Below, in pieces: positions 22,390 to 36,420 of a stretch of DNA of 64,000 nucleotides. The translations under genes were made by a program, and so were the position numbers. Source of the stretch: Stenopsyche tienmushanensis (Eukaryota; Arthropoda; Insecta; Trichoptera; Stenopsychidae); assembly GCA_008973525.1 (NCBI GenBank), contig WACJ01000121.1:372001-436000 (forward strand), in the 5' to 3' direction. Position 1 is the stretch's first letter. Each line of letters opens with the position of its first letter. Under the pieces are notes generated by a model, which made no database searches, had not been told where the DNA came from, and saw nothing but the letters and a program-made list of their open reading frames with translations.

Positions 22390-24473
22390 ATGTCCTCTCA
22401 TCGGGTAGAAAATGCTATAAAAGAAAAATTGACGACCCGCTTGACTGCGTCCCACGTGGAGGTCGTCAACGAGTCGTACATGCATAACGTGCCCCAGGAT
22501 TCGGAGACGCACTTCAAGGTGTTGATAGTATCCAAAGAGTTCGACGGACTTCCATTGCTGAGGGTGAACATCGCCATTTTTCTATCATAATCATTCCCTC
22601 TTTTACGTAGGAACGGCCTCGCCTGTGCTCGTTAAGCGTCACTTGCATTCCACTTCATTATAGAATAGGGTGAGTCCATTTGACCGACAGCATCCGGTCT
22701 GTACGAAGCAAAAATGCGTATGACTATATATGTCGCAAGGAAGTCCTAACACCATGTCAATAATAACCGATGCGCACACTTTGAAGTTTTACTGTGAAAC
22801 ATGTCTGTAAACTTCGCCGCTAACGTTATATAATGCATGTCAAATGGAGTTTTGTCGTTATTGAAAGATTTTTTTAAATACCATACAAATAAGTATAATT
22901 TAACACCGTTATTTCAAACGTATTTGTGTAACATGTACATAATTTGTGTATTTTTATATCTGTAATGTCATACAAATTTATAACAATTGTAATATATTCA
23001 GACGTGTAAAAAAACAGCATTTTTTGTCTATTGCAAATTTATAAATTGAATCAATCATCGGAATTTCATGGCAGATTGAATATCATCTTAGTCTATGTAT
23101 ATGCTTTTTTTAAATTTAATCAATACGATAAAATGGCATTGCATCTGTAAATAGCTCTATTTGAAGGTCAAATTCCCTTTTTTGCTGATGAAGTAAATGA
23201 AACTAGCATAAGATGATTATCGCCATACAATGCATATACCATACAATCAATAATACATTGCTTTGCTTTTTAACTGCATTGATTTTTTTTATTTCAATAT
23301 TAATTATCATAACACAAATTTATGACAGGCATTACAAGTCTGTCGTTCTTTCGCATATTTGATAGTTTATTGGTAAAAAGATTATTCGGTAAATCCTATT
23401 ATATTCTTAGTTACGTAAGAAATGTAACAATGATACATTTGATTCATATTTTTTAGCGCTAGTTAATCTTCTTAAGGCATTTAAAGCGAACGCTTCAATA
23501 TATTTGATTTAATACTAGCTTCTATATTTAGAAATAAGTATTAATATTGAATTTAACGGTCATTTTTATTTCAAATCTCAATTGCAATCCGATATATAAA
23601 AGTAGCATTGTTCAATTAATGATCATTCCAACCTGATTACATTATTTAACCTATGACATTGAATCATTTCAAAGGTACGTAATATCCTTTCACTATTAAG
23701 TAGCAAAGATCTGACCTCATTTTACCATATATGAATTTAAATCAAACGACAGACTTGAAATGCATTAACAATATATTTATTTCTTAAGATTTTTTATACA
23801 ACTTTAATGTAAATAGGATAGTTACCGGGTGATTAAATTACTAAAAATTAACTGTTAAAAATATATATAATTGAGATTTATACTTAATATTGCATAATTT
23901 TTAAGGCCTTCACATTTTTTGGCTGTTATCCTCGGAATAAACGATGGTTAAAAACGGAATAATTATTTTAGCAATTCTGTTTTAAAACGCGATGGTTTCT
24001 TCCGATTAACGTTTAAATATAGATATTACATGCATAAGTCTCTTATAATTAATGTATGCTTATTATCATCTGAGGCAATATTGGCATACATCCAAGATGA
24101 CATGAATAATAGCCAAAAAACTATCCTCCTACATTAAAATTAACCAAAATAAAACTGAAACACGTGTTTACTATAACTCCTTTAATCAGTCGGTGTATCT
24201 TTAAATAAATCTCTAATAATAGATTGAACTTTATTTCAAGATCATTGCAATAATAAATTGAGGTATGTTGACGATATTTCAATGTGAAACGCAAACAAAA
24301 GGATGACGTTTTTTGTTTTCTTTCAGAGACACCGCCTTGTAAATGAAATACTTGAATACGAACTGAAACATGGTTTGCATGCCTTATCGATAATAACAAA
24401 GACGCCAGACCAGTGGACGGACAATCAACCCATTGAACCTAGCCCAGCGTGTCGAGGTGGTTTTGGGAAATAA
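22390..24473 (+). CDS. BOLA1: BolA-like protein 1, complete, two exons
   Basis: Exon 1 is 22390-22563 and exon 2 is 24327-24473, joined by AGG|GTGAAC and TTTCAG|AGACAC in phase 0 to give 106 residues. Residues 30-50 contain VVNESYMHNVP and ETHFKVLIVS, and the junction rebuilds the BolA helix-turn-helix signature LPLLRRHRLVNEIL, followed by HGLHALSI. The C-terminal tail TPDQWTDNQ...SPACRGG corresponds to the BOLA1 tail, which points to the BOLA1 subgroup and not BOLA2 or BOLA3. BolA proteins bind monothiol glutaredoxins and take part in iron-sulfur cluster handling; BOLA1 is mitochondrial in animals. The chosen start is the first ATG in frame; the longer frame upstream begins only with GTG, and no clear mitochondrial presequence is visible. 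A poly(A) signal AATAAA lies at 24621. The gene converges on ash2. Confidence 0.95.
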
Positions 24474-26134
24474 AATATATCATTCCCTCCATTTATTTAT
24501 TATTATATTCATACTTAAATATATATTATACATATATATATTTTTAGAAATCTCAAAAATATATGACAGGTCATGTCTAAACGTGATGTAGCGATTGTAT
24601 AAAACTATTGTATATTGAAAAATAAAGGATGATTGAACAACTGTTTAATTTGTTAGATTATTCTATTGTTAAAGCGTAATTTTTGACGATAATGCATTTA
24701 ACTGTCTTTTTTAAGTTATATTTTGAATGTGCATAATTGGAAATCGTAAAATATATTAAAATCTCATTTTTTCAAAGCAAAGTGTACACATTACACAATA
24801 TAATTTTAATGCTTTAGTTGAAAAACAATACATAAGCTATGGCCTGCACATCCTTTTATAAACATGCCTGTTTTCAACATGAAAATGAAGCACCATATAC
24901 ATTGACAAAAACGATTGTAAAGCAATAACTATTACATTATTGGCTTGACGTATTTCTCATTTATTATTAAAATTATATTTTTGAAAGTATCAATTCAGGT
25001 ATATATATTTTTTAAACGAATTCGGGCATTAAGGTTGTTATATTAGACTGAGTTTAAATTAAATCGAATCGAGATCGCTAGATAAATTTGATAATCATTG
25101 TAGAACATTTCGATTAAAATATTTACTAAGAGGGCATAAATAAGACTGCGTTTTATAAATATTTTGAACATTTCAATTTATAGTCGGACTCCAAAACTTC
25201 TGCAGAAGAATTTTCATCCCCTGCAAGAAATCCGAGTAAAATGAATCGAAACATCGGATGAATATCGGAATTCCTCATAAAACAAAGCACATCACATCAT
25301 CATAATTATTCGACCATCCGGAATTTAGGAAAACTGTCCGTTACAATGGTACCGATGCAAAAATTTTATCACTATTAACACATAGAACATGCACAATCCA
25401 ATACTATGTTAATTATTGTTAACGTTATTAGACATAGAGCCATACTTTAGTTTATATTGTAAATATTATTTTTACACAAGCTTTTATACATTTACATATT
25501 TGGGGGTTGGATTTTGTTTCAATTTCTTTCGCTATAAATAACAGCTTCCTTATAAAACATCATCCAACGGACAATCCACGAATACTTTGAATATGTACAA
25601 TTATACGGCAATATATCAATCCACATATTAAACTGATCAAATTTACATGTTCTCTAATTCCGTCCACGATATACAAACATGAAGCGTAAGCTTTTACTTT
25701 TTACACACGTATACTATATAACCAGGCCTTGAAAAAATGACAATTCTTACTAACATATCAGTAAAATAGTATTTTTATAATTATTTGTAAATTTAATAAT
25801 ATATAATTCATTTGATAGACGTTATCATTTATTCAAGTCCTGTCTGTAATTTTTTACAACTTGTATTTTACACATTATGATAATGTAACTCTATCAACAA
25901 TTTACTTCTGTAGTTCAAATTCACTTATTGTCATTTTAATCGAATCACTTCTTCAGTTCATAAAAATACACATTTCACAATCATCATTTTTGTCTTTTTG
26001 CCACAATTTAACATCCTAAAACTTTGTAGTGGAACAACAAACTAAACACGATTAATAAACACAATAATTTAATACACATACGTAACAACATTTTGAGATT
26101 TCATCATTCATTTAATGAATTACTACGTGAACCA
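24474..26134. other. Intergenic space between convergent BolA1-like and ash2 genes
   Basis: This very AT-rich stretch holds the 3' untranslated regions of both genes. AATAAA at 24621 serves the plus strand, and TTTATT at about 25828 could serve ash2 on the minus strand. No open frame, repeat family or RNA gene is recognised. Confidence 0.6.
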
Positions 26135-29100
26135 TCAAAGATTGAAATTATCGAGCCTTAATTTTCCATCGTTTTCAGTGAGATAGAGCATATCAGCCAT
26201 GGTCTGTTCGCAGATCGCCTCTTCCGCTTTTTCACTCATCTGAAAATAAAAACATCTTAATAGAGGGTGCACTTATTTCATTCAGCACTTATATAAATGC
26301 ATTCTATGATACATTCTCAATTGTAGGATTATGAAAAGAAACAATAACTGCATGCATGATACCGAAAAATGGAATAATTGCTCACTTAATAGCATCAATC
26401 GATTGACACAAAGCTGTTAAAATGCATATGTGAATTAAATGAACAATTATTCTTAGTTTAGATTATGAAGAATAGTAGCTAAAAACAATGTATACTATGC
26501 TTATGCAATGTAGTAGATAACAGCGAATGTTCATCAATATGTAATATACTTCGATAAATTGTGATATTAGTTTAGAGGAAAGATATTGATGAATCTTCAA
26601 GCTGTGTGGTATAACACAATTCTTGAAAATGATGAAATCAACGTAATGCATTTAATATTTGCCTTAATAATTCTAAATTGATATTTTAGATATAAAATTA
26701 AGTGACGATGCTTATTATTTTTAAAACAAGTTACTATTTTTACATTCCATTTGATATTAGTTAAAATTTATGTATGTATAATGTAATTTCTTTTTTATAA
26801 TTGTATTTCTTAGAAGTTTAAAATGTATTCGACCCATTGGCTTACTGATACTTTTAAGTCGCAACCAATTAAAAATATTTTAAGATTATATTCTTAATGG
26901 TAACTAATGATAGCATCTGAATACTCTCGAAAATTATGAGCAATATATTTTGGCAAAAGGCAAGCCGATGGGTTAAAAATAATGATGTTGATGAAACTGT
27001 TTACTGTCAATTATTAATAAAGAAAATTTATAAAATGTGCAATTAAAATAACTTAGTAAGACTTCACAGATTATCAAAATTCACTTCTACCTCATTCTAA
27101 TATTAATGAATGTTATCGTATTGTCACTTTTTTAAGATTTTTCCTTCGCAATTGTAGGATTACTTTATGATCATAATTAAAAGAGATCAAATATATTTAT
27201 ATTATAAGAGATGAATAAAAATTATGCTCTTTATACATCATATACAAAAAAAAATTCTCACCCCTCTGTAATCAAATTCAGTAGTAGACGGTGGAAATTT
27301 GAAAACCGGTCCAAAATTAATACTTATGGTGCAGTTTTTATGCAAAGATACGGTAGGATAATAACATCCTCCATAAATATCGATGAATGCCTCTCCTTGA
27401 CTTACACCGTTTTTGAAAAATATTATCTTACTCCCAACGACGGGCTTAAGATTTGCCAGTGCCTCGACAACATTATCTTTTTCTTCGTAGTAAAGATGAT
27501 TCTTGAACTTAACAAGTGGCTTAAAAAAAAATTAAAAATAAGTATCTTGCCTTATTATACAGATTTATTAAAAAAATGTAACTCAATAAAAATATATACC
27601 CTATCTTTATACGTATTGGGAATATGGTTTACTTGCTTAGAATTCGGTAAACATATCATAAATCCTAATGTATCGCCTTCTCCATAACCTGGACTGTAGT
27701 GCTTTCCGTGCGATTCGTGAAATCTTAAATGAAAAATGTCAATCCTGAATGATAATGTCAAATTTGTAGTAAGATATTTTCAAATCTACGTAATATACAT
27801 GATGTTTTTCTTATATATTTAAAAAGAAAAATTATATACGCACAAATAGTACATGGAATTTTCCATTACATTAATGCACAAAAATGTTTAGAAATCAAAT
27901 TAATAAATGATTATAGATGAATTAATAAAATGTTTTTTTTTGTTACTTTGTTCCTTTTCTCGATCTCCAGGAATATCCAAATTTATCATATCCGAGTGGA
28001 GCTTGTAAATTGGCGTAAACTTGTCCCCATCCCATCCTGCTGGCCGAACCTTCAGGCATTTCTTCAATCGTAGCTTCCCAATACCAATTGCACCGTGTGA
28101 CACCTGAAAATAAAAAAATACATAATAATAAGGTCATCTCACTTTATTTCATTTTTCAAAAGGACATGTCTCTAAGGAAGGCGTCCATAATTTTGGCGAA
28201 GAAATTCTGATTATTTCAATGCTTTACAGCTAAATCGCGTAATGCGCTTGAAGCAATCACATTGAATTGTTTTGGACCGTCAAAGTGAGATGACCCCTTA
28301 ATATGAATTAGGGATTCTGTGTCAAGATGTCCTGGGACTTGAGGGCTTTTTTGCTGTTTCGAGTCCTGGGACTTTCAACGAAAAACTCCTGGGACTCAGA
28401 GACTTTTGTGATTTAAAATGTGCCTAATATATTGTAAATTTTAATTATAAAAACACATTTTTATGCCCCCGAAATGTCCGATTTGTATTGAATGAAAGCA
28501 GGTATAACAGGGTACAGGGCATTAAAAAAATGCAGCACGTCTGCGCCCAACTGATATTGTATGAGATTCCATCAGAAGAATTCCAAGTGTAATGAAACCG
28601 ATGCTTGCTCCAAGTGTTAATAGTAACAAATGGGACCGATTGATTCATAGAAAAATTCAGAAGCAAATGAAAGATCAATGTTTTGTAAATATAATACCAG
28701 TTTGTCTCCTAACTTCGAGCTAATTCGCGCTGTTCTTGTGTCTATTCTCTGACGCGTGGCTAACGAATTTTAATATAAAAATTTCCAGTAAATTTTTCAA
28801 AGGTTATATATCTTATCATTATTGTAGTCCATAATGGAAAGAAGTCAATCAGAAGTATGGAAATGTTGCAAAAAAGGAGATAGCCTAATGCACCCATTGT
28901 CCAAAACAAATCACATGCAAAGGGTCAAATACAACTGGACTAGCGAAATCTTAAAAGGGTACATCGATTTTTTTTAAAATAAAAACACCGAAGAAGACAT
29001 CGCCGAGGCGGAATGTTCAAACAGTGCAAAAAGAATTAAAACATTCCAACCGCTAATAATAAATTTTGTAAAGAGGAAAACGCTTCCAGAAATCGTTGCT

Positions 29101-32100
29101 AGGCTGACTGCCCTGGATGGTTTTTCCATAAGAGGGATTACGAATAGTGATTCCATTCGTGAATATGTTGCACTAAAAGGGTTTTCATTAACAAAAATCA
29201 ATCCAACATAATGAGATTAATCTAAAAATTAAAAATTAAGAAGAAAAAATAAGTGAAGTAATTACCAATATAAAAGGCTTAAAAGAAGTGAATGCTTGAC
29301 AATGGATGAGTGGACGAGTATAAAAAATGGAAGATATTTTAATATTACAGTACCTTCTAAAAACAACATATTTAATCTAGGACTTGTTTACATTTCGGGA
29401 AAATATGATTCTTTTGAAATTCGTAAAATTGTTGAAAGTTGGTTGAGTGAATTTGGAATTGTTTTTGAAAGCGAAATAGTAGCAACAACAACTGATGGTG
29501 CTAAAATTATGCATGCTTGCTGATGCTTCGGAATTATCATGTTTTGAGTCCCGGGACTTTGAAAAAGTCGAGACTTCAGAATCCCTAATATAAACATATA
29601 TAATTTATATCATGACAAAAATGAATATTTATGTATAAGTAAACATGTATTTACCATGCGAGGCTCGGACCATACAGTATCCTTTATCACCAGTCACAGC
29701 AAGACGATCTTCCGAAAGTCGTAATTGAGGAGCTCTATCATGGAGAGCTAGAAGTGCGCCTCCTCCTCCGACCATAGCTCGATAAAGCCATCCAGGTATA
29801 GGTTTACCTGACCATTCATTACTCTCATCGAATTCCTTAAACAGAAATTGTTTTTATTAAATACTTAACAGTATACATAACATTGATATTATGAAATAAT
29901 TCTGCTAACTTGTCTAAACGGAGCATGTGGATCAGGTTCAGCTAAGATATATCTATAACCGTCTTTATTGTAGGGATAATCAGAAGGGTATCCATGAGAT
30001 GGTAAACGTGGTGTGGCAGAAGAGTCTCCAACGCCTCCACCAGCACCGCTGCTACCGCGCCCTTTTTTACCACCTGCACCGCCTCCACCACCTGCTGCTC
30101 CTTCCGAACGTCGTTTAGTCGAACGTCCCTTCAGTCCACCTTGTAGAGGAACTAAATCAAGCAAAATAACATCGTTCAGCGAATAAATTAATTTCAATCA
30201 AGGCAAAGTTACATAACATCAAAACTTGATATACCTTCCATTATAGAAAAAAATAGCTATATACGAGTAATAAACATTCAGAACATATTTTAAACACTCA
30301 TGTACAAATACTGTCCCCAACGTGAAACCAAGTCAAAACTGATTTCTTATCTACACATATTGCTGTTATCATTTGCACCTTAACTGTGGTTGTATTAGTA
30401 TTCGGGACTGGATATAAATTCTAGCAAATAAATGCACATTTAAAGTAAGAGGAGCTTCAACATGCTAAACATCAGTGCCATTGAGTTAGCTGAATTGATT
30501 AATTATTCATGAAATATTTACCAGCATAGCTGTATAGAATTGTATACCACATAAATGACTACATTATGTTTTATTTATGACTGAGCATAAATGAGCAATT
30601 GGGAACACAACTTCTTTGCTTCTAAAACACATTAGTACCCATTAAAATATATACTTATATAATAGAATTATGATATCAATCACTTTTCTATACATCTGTT
30701 TAATTGGCATCTGATCATCTTTAATATTTAAAATAACAATAATACTTTGTTCTGAAATTAAATTCCAAAGATAAATATATTTGTTATTATTAGTAATAAA
30801 GTAATTATTTGAATTAACATAGAAACTGATAGCTCATGATGATAATATTTAACTATGACCGAAATATTTAACTAAAGCATGCCAACTGAATTGTATAAAC
30901 TATTTCATCCTTATATAAAAAGCTTGTTCGAAAATTGGTGAAATTAATAATCTTTATTACAATTTAATTTTAAAATTACCTATAATCATCTAATCCAGTG
31001 ATAGCCAACCTATCCACTAGTGAGCATTCAAGCTTTATCAAGCAAAAAAATAAAAGGTAAAAGGTAGTTTAAAGATTGGAAGCCGCTGATATAGATAGAT
31101 ACCAAAATAATTTTCAAATACAATGCCTCTTGGAGATAACAATAACACACAGAATCAATATGGAGCAAAATAAGTAAATTTTCTACAAAATTTCAAACCA
31201 CGTTTCAAGATGGTGGATTTTGTGCCGAACATATGATTTACGCGAAATTGCACACTGTACGAATATCTTCAAAAAATTAATGCAACGACTGCAACTAAAG
31301 ATATTTGTGATATACTCGGAGAATAAGGTCCGAAGTGAGAGAAAGGTTGAAGTGTATGTGAATTATAAAGGTTATATAAAAAAGGTTAAAGTGTATGAAG
31401 TATATGTGAATTAACAGACAGGCTTGGATACTTCTGGAAAAGTATTCAAATAAATTTTTAAAAAAAGGGAAAGACCATAAGACAGGGAGTGTGGATACCG
31501 CACAATATACTGATGAGATCAAGGTGGTGCGTGCGAGTATGCGTAATGATTTAATCAAAAAAGAGAATAAGAGAACTCCATTTTAGCACTATTTTGTGAC
31601 TGGAGATGAAAAATGGGTGCTGTACTCAAATCAAAAACGCAAAAGACAATTGTTTTCAAATGGGCAGGTAAAGAAATAAACCACTAGACCGGGTCTAATA
31701 GTAAAATAGCTTTTTTAAATGTATAATGGGACTCCAAAGGGATAATCTACCATGAAGTCCTTCCATATGGTCAAACCATAATGAGGGAGATTTATTGTTC
31801 AAAATTAGAAAATTTAAAAGTGGTGTTAAGTATGAAGAGGTCGGGTGTAGTCAACCGCCGCCAAATTCTTTTGCATCATGATAATGCGCGACCCCATAAA
31901 TCAAAGATAACTGAAAACAAATTAAAGGAACTCAGTTGGCAAACGACCTTGCTTCTTCTGACTATCATTTATTTAGATTGATGCAACATTATTTATCTGG
32001 AAAAAATTCATAAACATAAAAGAGGTGAAAAAGGTAATTGAAACATATTTTATATCAAAACCCGTTGAATTTTATTCTTCTGGAATAAAAAGAATTATTC

Positions 32101-35100
32101 AATAGATGGGAAAAAGTTCCATCTACTGAATGAAAATATATTGTATCAATGAATGAACGTGGTTAAAGTTGTAGCACAGGAACTTAATTGAAGAAAGTGA
32201 AAGTATTTTGATAGTCGAGAAAGACATTTATTTGCCTTGAACTTATCAGAATTGCGTATTCATAGATGTCGCCACCAAATAAAATAATGCATTGAAATAA
32301 ACAAGACTGTGATCACAGTTACATGTCCCGTATGTAGATTTACAAAGATTCCGTATGTTTTAAAAAATGTGAATGTCGATTTCTTATGGATGTGAACCTT
32401 AAACAATCAAGTTGCGTATCAATTCGTCCAAACAGAAAATGAGTCAAAAAGATAATAGATGTGTTATAATTTAATTGCAGTTCATGAAATGTTGTCATAT
32501 TTAAAATTTACATATAAAAATAACATCAATAATTTACACTTCGAAATTCTAAATTGGTATTTAACCACTAAAAACCAGGATTTTTTAAAAATAAAACCAA
32601 AAGTTATCGCATTTTTTTAATGAATCCTAATGAGGGTCATACATGCTAACACCAAAAGACCACATTTTCGGATTCACTTATATTAATATCTTATGTAGTT
32701 AAATTATCGACTATTACTCAAATACTCCAATTTTTTCATATAGAATCCTCAGATATCAAAGTTCAAGACCTCAATACATAAATAAACATTAGTATTTGTC
32801 ATTTCATTTTTATCTGTTTACATAAACACAACTACAACCGACTATCTCATCTAATACATCATTATTTTTCTTTGTACGCATTATTTGTAAAAAAGATATT
32901 TTACAAAAGGCATTCATCTGTATTTTTTAAGCTTTATTTCTATAAATTAGTTAAGAAAAATTAAACTATTTAAGTGACAATATATTTAAATCACTGTTAG
33001 ATATGCATCCTCATGATTTTTTAGATTGTACTTACCTGAAAAGACGAATGCCGATATCTTTTCCTCGGAAGTATGCATTGTTTTTACCATATTTGTATTG
33101 CAATGTCGACAGAAATTGCGATAACAAGTGTAAGATTTCGCGACCTATTTGACACTAAAAGCAAATGCACGCAGCATCAGTGATTGCATTTTTATTCCAA
33201 ATACATCCCAGTATTTAAACGTTTTAAGATCAATATTTTCAACCATAACTTTTGGGAATATATATCTAACTAATGATATGAAGAGAGGTTATATCTAACG
33301 ATGGAAAATACATTTTGTAATATGCTAAAAATAAAAATAAAACATGAGCATTCAAATTTTTAAATATGAATATTTCAACAAACATTATTTTGTATTTTAA
33401 CCTACTTCTTTTTACAATAGTTATGCAAAAAGAAATTCCCATAAGCCACCCACTATATTTATGATAATAGAAAATCTTAAGTCAGTCAAACTAAGCTGTC
33501 TGAGCAGCTGTTTATTAAAGTTTAAAAAACATCAGTTCATCGCACCCAATAAGAAGATGATGAATTAAAAGATATTATATGGAACCAGATATTTATTTAT
33601 AGATTCGTTACATTTTAACGAGAATGCAGAACTTTTGATAAGACTTTACCTTCACAAAAATTTAGATTGATTGGGATAAAAGTATGGATTGATATTAAAA
33701 ATGTTCTCCACCAGAAGTTGCAGCAACAAATTTGTACAGGAGATTCTCGCTGATTGCCTTTTTTCAGAAATTGCTGCGTTAAATCCAGCTCAGACAAAAA
33801 TCCTTCTCGACTCTCCTTCATCGATGAATCTGACATTCAATTGGTACCAGTGTCTCTTTATCACTATTTTTGACTCTTAATCTTTCCCTTTACCTATACG
33901 GTGGTGCTTTTTCATTTTTACTCAAATATTGTCATCTATGACAACACCTTTTTTAAAATTTAGCAATCATTTTAAAAATGCATCATGCTACAAAAACTTC
34001 TACAAAGCAATACAAATACGTATACCAAACTAGTGGTACATAGAAACTCGCCATACATTTCATGGTATATTGACCATTTCGCCTATATTAAAACATAATA
34101 AATAAAAATAACAAAGCTACAGCTACACTAAAAATGAATCATTTTAACATACTACAAATTATCAGCCAGCAAAAAATAAATACTTATGAAATGAAACCAT
34201 TTCTTACCATGTGCAACACCCATATCAGTAACTTTAAGCTGTCCTCCTTTTATCATGGCTTCATAATTTGGTCTTATGCATGTAATATCAGGAGACACGA
34301 GGCCGAATAATTGTCCGTCGACTGCATTTTCTTCAAAAGTGAAGTGAAGATGAATGTCCTTTATGAGTGCTCTTTGTACGGTTGCATACCACGACTGAGT
34401 AACCCTATCAACATAACAATTATACAAATGTTGCCGGATCAAGTGTTAGCAATGTAAAATGCAATATTTTTGTGTATTTTCAATATTTTAAATTCAAATT
34501 TTCAATGATGTCGATATTGCAAAAACATGTGGAATGTCAAAGAAACAAGTAAAAAATTGATAACTATGTAATAAAGTCAAGTTGTATTAAAAATAAACTT
34601 ATTGTTGGTTATTTTAATGATTTTGAATTGATTTTCAAATCTACCTTCTTGGCATAGTCGTCATTGCTTCCCAATATTGTTCTATGTAAGGAATAATCTC
34701 ACGATCTTTGCTAAATATTGTTTTAGTTTTTCCATCTTTGGTGCTTTCTTGTTGTAAATTCGCAATTGCAGTAATACACATTTGCGGGAAAGCTAAAATT
34801 TAAAAAGAAGCATTTCATTAACAACAAAAAATAATTTTCAATACATTTATACTTATCATCCAATTAAGAAAACACAAATTTCTGGAGGCCTATCACTTTT
34901 TCATCCAAAAATAATGAAAGAGCTTCGCCCAAAATAAAATGGAAAAGCAATTCTATCAGAAGCTCACAACTCTAATTTTTTTGATATTCCAATTAGTCAA
35001 TTCCTTTTCCTCTTCTACAGCCAATTCATCTAATCCTCGTTATCTGAGCATAAAACTGGTGAAATTTTATTTATAGTCTTTCTTACAAAACTCATTATTA

Positions 35101-36109
35101 CCACTTCATCACTACTCTTCCTACTTTTAAGATTCATTGATGATTGTTTTTTGTGACATTTAATCCATGCAAACAGATGAGAGTATAATTTATATACAAA
35201 TACAGTTTTTCTGACTTACGAGAGCAATTCAAATGTAACCCGGAATTTTACTGTAAAAATTTATTAGTGATATATAAAAATATAAATTTTTCGGTTATCG
35301 TCTTCTTACTTAATTAAGTAAACCAGAAACTAGTCGTTATTCAAGTACAAAAATGGACTTACGTGCTTGATTTTTTTTAAAGCTTTCCAATCCAGTTGGT
35401 GAACAATTTTTACAGATGAACATATAATTTGTCATAAAAGGCACTAATTTTCCTAGCTGATAGCCAATACATGATTCGTGGTACCATCGCATGCAAGATG
35501 CACATAATAATTCAACAATATTGAGATTTCTCTCTTTTCCACTGAAAAAAATACACAGAATAAGGATTAAATTATATCTTATATTTAGCTAGATAAAATT
35601 ACATAGGCTATAAATTTGAATGAAAATTTCATGGCTTACTATTTACATATAAAATTAATTCATAGTATTCAAATAAATCACACTAACAAAATAATGTGTG
35701 AGGTGTTATATATATATATATATTTAATTGGTTAATAAGAAAATGATCAGAATATTTTTCTATAAGATTTAGAGGTTAATAGAACTAAAACTAGTGTAGA
35801 GATAAATTATTGTTCTTTATATATATGGAAATTTAATAGATCAACGTAAAATATACATCAAAAAATATTAAATGATATTCTTCAACTGTCATAACTCAAA
35901 TAATTATATAAATCGTTTGCTTCTAATACGAAAACAAACTAATTTGAAAGCCTAACGTGCTGGCGTTCGCATGAAATTGAAATATGCTCATGACGGCTAA
36001 ATCAGTTGTCAAACAAAAATATCAAAACAAGCATGAAACATATAGCATTGAAAAACATGATTGTATCATACCAATAGCAATTTCCTTGCTGCTCGTTGGG
36101 CTTAAACAT
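26135..36109 (-). CDS. ash2: Ash2, core subunit of H3K4 methyltransferase complexes, complete
   Basis: Ten coding exons on the minus strand join in frame to 542 residues: 36109-36072, 35541-35363, 34792-34645, 34404-34208, 30151-29910, 29835-29655, 28103-27947, 27723-27600, 27519-27262, 26239-26135. Residues 11-63 form the atypical PHD finger ([27 protein letters not shown]). Residues 74-188 are the winged-helix DNA-binding domain ([25 protein letters not shown]). Residues 189-245 are a basic, Gly-rich linker. Residues 269-508 are the SPRY domain, which binds RbBP5 ([54 protein letters not shown]). The end ([14 protein letters not shown]) is the DPY30-binding helix. The protein acts in the nucleus with WDR5, RbBP5 and DPY30 to stimulate SET1/MLL enzymes. 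Two introns carry transposon remnants. The reading frame stays open upstream of the chosen ATG to a splice acceptor at 36191, so a longer N terminus cannot be excluded. Confidence 0.97.
28313..29588 (+). mobile_element. Degenerate hAT transposon remnant inside an ash2 intron
   Basis: The ends are inverted repeats, TAGGGATTCTG at the left and CAGAATCCCTA at the right, followed inward by repeated CCTGGGACT/AGTCCCGGGACT blocks. The 8-base flanks ATATGAAT and ATATAAAC agree at six positions, consistent with an old hAT target duplication. Inside, a frame from 28834 resembles a BED zinc-finger region ([14 protein letters not shown]...KTNHMQR), then comes one in-frame stop near 28974. The frame at 29296-29520 encodes [15 protein letters not shown] and [10 protein letters not shown], the first catalytic Asp motif of hAT transposases. 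The dimerisation domain and other catalytic residues are missing, so it is dead. It opposes ash2 in orientation. Confidence 0.8.
31210..32150 (+). pseudogene. Mariner transposase remnant in the 4-kb ash2 intron
   Basis: The frame opens near ATGGTGGATTTTGTG (31210) and, across several frameshifts and stops, shows [12 protein letters not shown] (31598-31633, first catalytic Asp), [12 protein letters not shown] (second Asp, about 31870) and [17 protein letters not shown] (third Asp region, about 31940-32000). These are in the right order and spacing for mariner. Several in-frame stops in the linker show it is inactive. Terminal inverted repeats were not found. It lies opposite to ash2. Confidence 0.85.
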
Positions 36110-36190
36110 TGTGACGTTGGTTGTTATTTGACCAAATGCGTCGAAAAAGATCGCGGCGTTGTATTTCAAGAATATTGAATTGAGCCAACT

Positions 36191-36420
36191 CTGAAATAAA
36201 CAATTACATCGATTGTAAAATAATCATTAAAAACTGTTTAAGGACCAAAAATGAATCCTATATCAACACAACAACGGCAAATTTACCAAGCGACGAAAAG
36301 GCGGTATTTAAACCCTGCGTAAACGAAGTTTGACAGCACGCTTAAACGGCGACAAGAGTATAAATTTCCGGCCAATAGACAACATCGACGCACGGAAATA
36401 TTTTTTAAAACGAATAAAGC
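36191..36420 (-). promoter_or_regulatory. Probable ash2 promoter and non-coding first exon
   Basis: The first coding exon begins at 36190 after TTTATTTCAG, so an upstream exon is expected. A minus-strand donor GCTTG|GTAAAT at 36287 would end such an exon and leave a 96-base intron. The stretch 36300-36400 is less AT-rich, contains CCAAT (plus 36372-36376), and no start codon leading into the frame was identified. Transcription start is not resolved. Confidence 0.4.

Noticed and set aside
27211..27687. 158-codon plus-strand open frame, the longest in the window
   Set aside because: It lies antisense across ash2 exons 8 and 9, whose minus-strand reading is unmistakable SPRY sequence. The plus-strand protein shows no family features.
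35709..35723. (TA)n run
   Set aside because: It is an ordinary short dinucleotide repeat in AT-rich DNA within an ash2 intron.
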